Shown: piece by piece, positions 4,260 to 7,368 of the stretch | Position numbering within the stretch: position 1 is the first letter of the stretch | Layout: every line of letters starts with the position of its first letter | Origin: Bacillota bacterium | GTDB taxonomy: Bacteria; Bacillota; Clostridia; Tissierellales; Sedimentibacteraceae | Assembly (NCBI GenBank): GCA_023416855.1 | Contig: JAEZGU010000273.1 | Location: 1 to 7,368 of the forward strand | Reading direction: 5' to 3' | Length of the DNA stretch: 7,368 nucleotides | Program-made: the position numbers and the translations under genes | The notes under the pieces: generated by a model | Databases searched by the model: none | What the model saw: only the letters and a program-made list of their open reading frames with translations | What the model was told of the DNA's origin: nothing

Positions 4260-6590
4260 ATGAGAAAAACATTATTTATAATAATTTTAATAATAACCCT
4301 AACCACGCTAAACACTGCTTATGCCAAGAGCTTTCCTGACATAAATAAGGATAGCAGCTTGCAGGAAGCAGTGGGATTATTATCAAGCTATAAGATTATG
4401 GAAGGATATCCTGATGGTAGCTTTAAGCCTGATAATAATGTTACGCGGGCAGAAATGGCTAAAATAGTCACTGTTGCAGCTGGTTGGTTTGAATATTCTA
4501 AAAATATGACTTCCGTCTATGAAGATATGACCGGACATTGGGCTGAAAACTATGTTGAACTTGCCAATGTTTTAAATATAGTTAAAGGTATTTCACCTAA
4601 ATTATATGGTCCTGACAATTTAATTAAATTTGAAGAAGCATACACTATGGTAATCAGATTATTAGGTTATACAGATGAGTCTTTAGGAGGAAACTGGCCA
4701 AAAAATTATTATGAAAAAGCATTGGAATTAAATTTATTCCAAAACATTGATACTACTAAGGAGTTTGCATCAAGAAGAGATGTTTCCATAATGATATACA
4801 ATGCTTTAAATTTAAACATAGTTAATGTAAAGGATAATAACAAGATTACAATTACTAATAAACCTCTTTTATCATTATTAGGAAAAATGGAAATTAGAGA
4901 TGTTAGTGTTTCAGATTTAAAAGTTGAAAGCTTTGATTTTACTGATTACTTATTTAATAAATGGGATATATACTATGACAATAAGGGGAATGCAGTATAT
5001 GTAACAAACCCTCGTTACAATCAATTCTCAGGCAAAGTTACAAGCCTGCTTTCAAATAGAGTAATTTTTGTTACTGATGATTATGGCAATGTAAGAGCTT
5101 TTCAACTTCCTAATGTTCCTATCATTGTTAACGGTGAAAAAGGAAACTTTAGCGATTTAAACGACAGCCGTATTAAAGTTGTTTATGAAGATGATACTTT
5201 TAACGGCGAAGTAATAGGTATTATAGCTTATAAGGAAACTGATATTATTGTTGTTGATAGAGATGATTTGTATAAAGAAGACAGCAAATTGTTTGCAGGT
5301 AAGAACCTTCCTGTTAAAAACAATAATGAAATTAACTTCAATAAGCTCCATATTTATGGTGATGCACAATCATTAAATGATATAAAAGAAAATGACGTTG
5401 TTTATTTTTATGAAACTAAAGACTCAAATAGAGTAACTGCTCTTACTTTAATTGTTTTAAGAAAACAAACAGTTGGAACTATTACTAATATTCAAACAAA
5501 AAATAACAGAACATTCATTACAGTGAACAACATAAGCTATGCAACAAGTGAAAAATTCATCACTACAGAAAAACCATACGTCAATGATAAAGTTAAACTA
5601 ATACTTGATAAAAATAACAATATTATACAGATTAATATATTAAGTTTTGGAAAGAAACCAACAACATTCGGCATTGTTTTAAGTTCAACAAACAGTAAAA
5701 ATTACAATGCACAAGCAAGAATATTTGATAAAAACGGTAATCTTAGAACGTATTCTCTTGCTGATAATTCAAACGTAGTAAATGTTGTTGAATCTGGCTC
5801 AGATTTATTAAAACAAACATTCTTAAAGAAAAATGACTTTGTTAAATTTGATGCTACAGTAAGCGGACCAATAAAAATTATTGATTTTGTCCCTTCTCCG
5901 CATTATATTGCTTTTAGCTATAATGAACAGGATAGAACATTATCTAATGGATTTAAAATATCCTCAGATACATTCATTGTTTATGAATCAAACGGAAAAT
6001 ATCAATTGCTTAACCCAAACCAATTAGATACTTACTTGGAAGGAAAGGCAGTTGTTGGATACCAAGGACATGTGGATGCACTGTATTTATCAAAAGGAAT
6101 AAAACCTGCTAATGAAGTAACAGTAACTCCTGAAACACCTCAATCATACAGCGGTAAAATAAACAGTATGATCAAAGGAATAACTAAAATTGATGACACA
6201 ACAAGCCACGTGCAGTTTTATAACAATAGCAATGTATTTTCTGTTTCTAATTCTTCAACAGCAGGAAAGACAGCTAATTCCTTGTTAAATTACTATGTGA
6301 AAGCTGATATTGTGAATGGTGTAATAACAAGTATAGAAAGAATTACACCAGAAACAGAAAAAGTAAAAATAACTCAAGTTTATTCTACGCAATTGCAAAT
6401 AGACAGTATAACCTATATGGAATATACTGATAATATAACAGTTTATTTATGTACAACTGATAAAACAGGAAATGTTATTGGTTTTAAATTAGGTTCTAAA
6501 TCCGATTTGAAATCAGGCTCTACAGTACAACTTTATGACCTCTATGGTAATTTCGACGGAATAATTGATGTTGCGATAATTTACAATTAA
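4260..6590 (+). CDS. Secreted S-layer-homology (SLH) domain protein
   Basis: This 776-residue surface protein begins with a signal peptide (MRKTL, hydrophobic 5-17, cleavage probably after AYA at 22). Three SLH domains follow at about 25-70, 87-136 and 146-183. Such domains anchor proteins non-covalently to pyruvylated secondary cell-wall polymers. SLH1 has canonical GYPDGSFKPDNNVTRAE at 49-65. In SLH2 the TRAE motif is replaced by KFEE and in SLH3 by SRRD, so binding may depend on the first domain or on partner proteins. Residues about 200-776 are beta-rich, charged and Asn/Lys-rich with no recognised catalytic domain. They contain loosely similar modules starting SGKVTSLLS (257), VGTITNIQT (405), FGIVLSSTN (470) and SGKINSMIK (631). 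ATG 4260 is preferred: AGGGTGA (4248-4254) lies 5 bases before it, and the GTG at 4251 is part of that site. No sortase motif is present. The function of the C-terminal part is unknown. Confidence 0.9.
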   Translation: MRKTLFIIILIITLTTLNTAYAKSFPDINKDSSLQEAVGLLSSYKIMEGYPDGSFKPDNNVTRAEMAKIVTVAAGWFEYSKNMTSVYEDMTGHWAENYVELANVLNIVKGISPKLYGPDNLIKFEEAYTMVIRLLGYTDESLGGNWPKNYYEKALELNLFQNIDTTKEFASRRDVSIMIYNALNLNIVNVKDNNKITITNKPLLSLLGKMEIRDVSVSDLKVESFDFTDYLFNKWDIYYDNKGNAVYVTNPRYNQFSGKVTSLLSNRVIFVTDDYGNVRAFQLPNVPIIVNGEKGNFSDLNDSRIKVVYEDDTFNGEVIGIIAYKETDIIVVDRDDLYKEDSKLFAGKNLPVKNNNEINFNKLHIYGDAQSLNDIKENDVVYFYETKDSNRVTALTLIVLRKQTVGTITNIQTKNNRTFITVNNISYATSEKFITTEKPYVNDKVKLILDKNNNIIQINILSFGKKPTTFGIVLSSTNSKNYNAQARIFDKNGNLRTYSLADNSNVVNVVESGSDLLKQTFLKKNDFVKFDATVSGPIKIIDFVPSPHYIAFSYNEQDRTLSNGFKISSDTFIVYESNGKYQLLNPNQLDTYLEGKAVVGYQGHVDALYLSKGIKPANEVTVTPETPQSYSGKINSMIKGITKIDDTTSHVQFYNNSNVFSVSNSSTAGKTANSLLNYYVKADIVNGVITSIERITPETEKVKITQVYSTQLQIDSITYMEYTDNITVYLCTTDKTGNVIGFKLGSKSDLKSGSTVQLYDLYGNFDGIIDVAIIYN

Positions 6591-6655
6591 CCAAAATTGG
6601 GGACGGTTCTTCTTGATTGATTTTCAATCATACAGAACCGTCCCCAATTTTGGTT
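6589..6655. repeat. REP-like 22-bp inverted repeat filling the convergent gene gap, probable bidirectional terminator
   Basis: The arms CCAAAATTGGGGACGGTTCT (6591-6610) and AGAACCGTCCCCAATTTTGG (6634-6653) match perfectly and extend by two A-T pairs to 6589 and 6655. The tip carries a second stem, TGATTGA / TCAATCA (6614-6620 and 6624-6630), around TTT. The left base of the stem is part of the SLH gene stop codon (6588-6590), and the right base abuts the ABC-F stop codon (6658-6656). GGGGACGGTTCT / AGAACCGTCCCC palindromes are familiar as dispersed REP-like repeats in Clostridia and relatives. A strong stem with TTTTATA on the plus-strand side can terminate both convergent transcripts. Neither a transposase gene nor a target duplication is visible. 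Confidence 0.8.
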
Positions 6656-7368
6656 TTATACTATCTTTGTCGTAAAGTTTTCTATATTCCACACATCTGT
6701 TATGAAACTCTCATAAAAATATGGTTCATGGCTTACTAATAAAATTGTACCTTTGAATTCTCTTAATGCTTTTTCTAACTCATCCTTAGCTTCAGGATCT
6801 AAATGATTAGTAGGCTCGTCAAGAACTAAAAAATTTAACTCTTTTAGTAGCAATTTACACAATCTTACTTTTGCGTTTTCTCCCCCAGAAAGAACCTTCA
6901 TCATGCTTGTTATATTGTCATTTGTTAAGCCACAACGTGCTAATTCCAATCTTACCTCATGATTTGTTAGAGAAGGATACTCATTCCACACCTCATTTAA
7001 TGCAGTATTAGAATTATCCTTTGAATCTTCTTGTTCAAAATAACCGTAAACTACATTTTCACCAAATGATACACTTCCACTTATAGGTGGCAATATACCT
7101 AATAAAGTTTTTAGTAATGTTGATTTACCAAGACCATTTACACCTGTTAATGCTATTTTTTTATTTCTTTCTACTTGAAAGTTCATAGGAGCAGTTAATG
7201 GATGATCATACCCTATTACTAAGTCTTTTGCATCAATTAAGAATCTGCTTGGCGCCTTTGTTTCCTTAAATCTAAATGTAGGTTTTGGTTTATCTCTTGG
7301 CTTTTCTAAAACATCCATTTTTTCCAGCTGCTTCATTCTACTGTTGGCCATACCTCTTGTTGCTACTC
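6656..7368 (-). CDS. ABC-F family ATPase, C-terminal part (5' end off the window)
   Basis: The reading frame is open to the window edge (VATRG precedes the internal MANSRMKQLEKM), so at least 236 residues of a larger protein are seen. The visible part starts at the end of the interdomain linker (SRMKQLEKMDVLEKP), typical of ABC-F proteins, and then gives the complete second nucleotide-binding domain. Counting from the internal Met (7351), Walker A is GVNGLGKST at 70-78, the Q-loop is at Q107 in GYFEQ, the signature is LSGGE at 154-158, Walker B is FLVLDEPTNHLD at 174-185, and the switch His is H208 in LVSHEPYF. There are no membrane segments. ABC-F proteins bind the ribosomal E site as translation factors or antibiotic-resistance proteins; which applies cannot be decided without the linker and first domain. 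The protein ends soon after the domain, without a C-terminal extension. Confidence 0.93.
   Translation of the reverse strand, partial: VATRGMANSRMKQLEKMDVLEKPRDKPKPTFRFKETKAPSRFLIDAKDLVIGYDHPLTAPMNFQVERNKKIALTGVNGLGKSTLLKTLLGILPPISGSVSFGENVVYGYFEQEDSKDNSNTALNEVWNEYPSLTNHEVRLELARCGLTNDNITSMMKVLSGGENAKVRLCKLLLKELNFLVLDEPTNHLDPEAKDELEKALREFKGTILLVSHEPYFYESFITDVWNIENFTTKIV

Noticed and set aside
5157..5369. Minus-strand open frame of 70 codons
   Set aside because: It is antisense to the SLH protein; low-complexity Ile/Asn/Phe composition is expected from AT-rich antisense DNA.
6656..7368. ABC-F gene as a complete short single-domain ABC protein starting at 7351
   Set aside because: The frame continues upstream of that Met to the window edge, and the residues before the domain are an ABC-F interdomain linker, so the start shown by an ATG at 7351 is internal.

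Overview
The window is low-GC DNA with compact gene spacing, strong AGGAGG or GGTGAT-type ribosome binding sites, a two-subunit iron-sulfur L-serine dehydratase, a ferredoxin-fused aldo/keto reductase and an S-layer-homology surface protein. This points to an anaerobic, Gram-positive member of the Clostridia. The genus cannot be fixed from the sequence alone.

Left part (1-1883, minus strand): one operon, read from about position 1848 leftwards. A near-consensus promoter (TTGACG-17 bp-TATAAT) drives an aldo/keto reductase carrying two C-terminal Cys-rich [4Fe-4S] motifs, then sdaAB (L-serine dehydratase beta subunit), then sdaAA (alpha subunit), of which only the first 17 codons are inside the window. 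sdaAB and sdaAA overlap as TAATG. Between the promoter and the reductase lies a 21-codon ORF that looks like the beheaded N-terminus of a PfkB-type sugar/nucleoside kinase. A perfect 12-bp hairpin of unknown role sits between this promoter and the divergent one.

Middle part (1999-4240, plus strand): an AI-2E/PerM-family membrane protein, probably starting at a TTG codon, followed by a TIGR01212 (YhcC/YtqA-like) radical SAM enzyme. The junction between them is the most striking non-coding signal here: three exact matches to the DnaA-box consensus TTATNCACA, all in the same orientation, within 85 bp, overlapping a candidate promoter for the radical SAM gene.

Right part (4260-7368): a secreted 776-residue protein with three N-terminal SLH domains (only the first with a canonical TRAE motif) and a long beta-rich C-terminal region with loosely repeated modules. 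It converges on a minus-strand ABC-F ATPase gene whose 5' part is off the window. A 22-bp perfect inverted repeat with GGGGACGGTTCT / AGAACCGTCCCC arms exactly fills the gap between the two stop codons. It resembles the dispersed REP-like palindromes of Clostridia and probably acts as a bidirectional terminator.

The genes do not form one pathway: there is an amino-acid catabolic operon, a transporter/RNA-modification-type pair, a cell-surface protein and a ribosome-associated ATPase. No phage genes, CRISPR array, tRNA, rRNA or complete transposon is visible.
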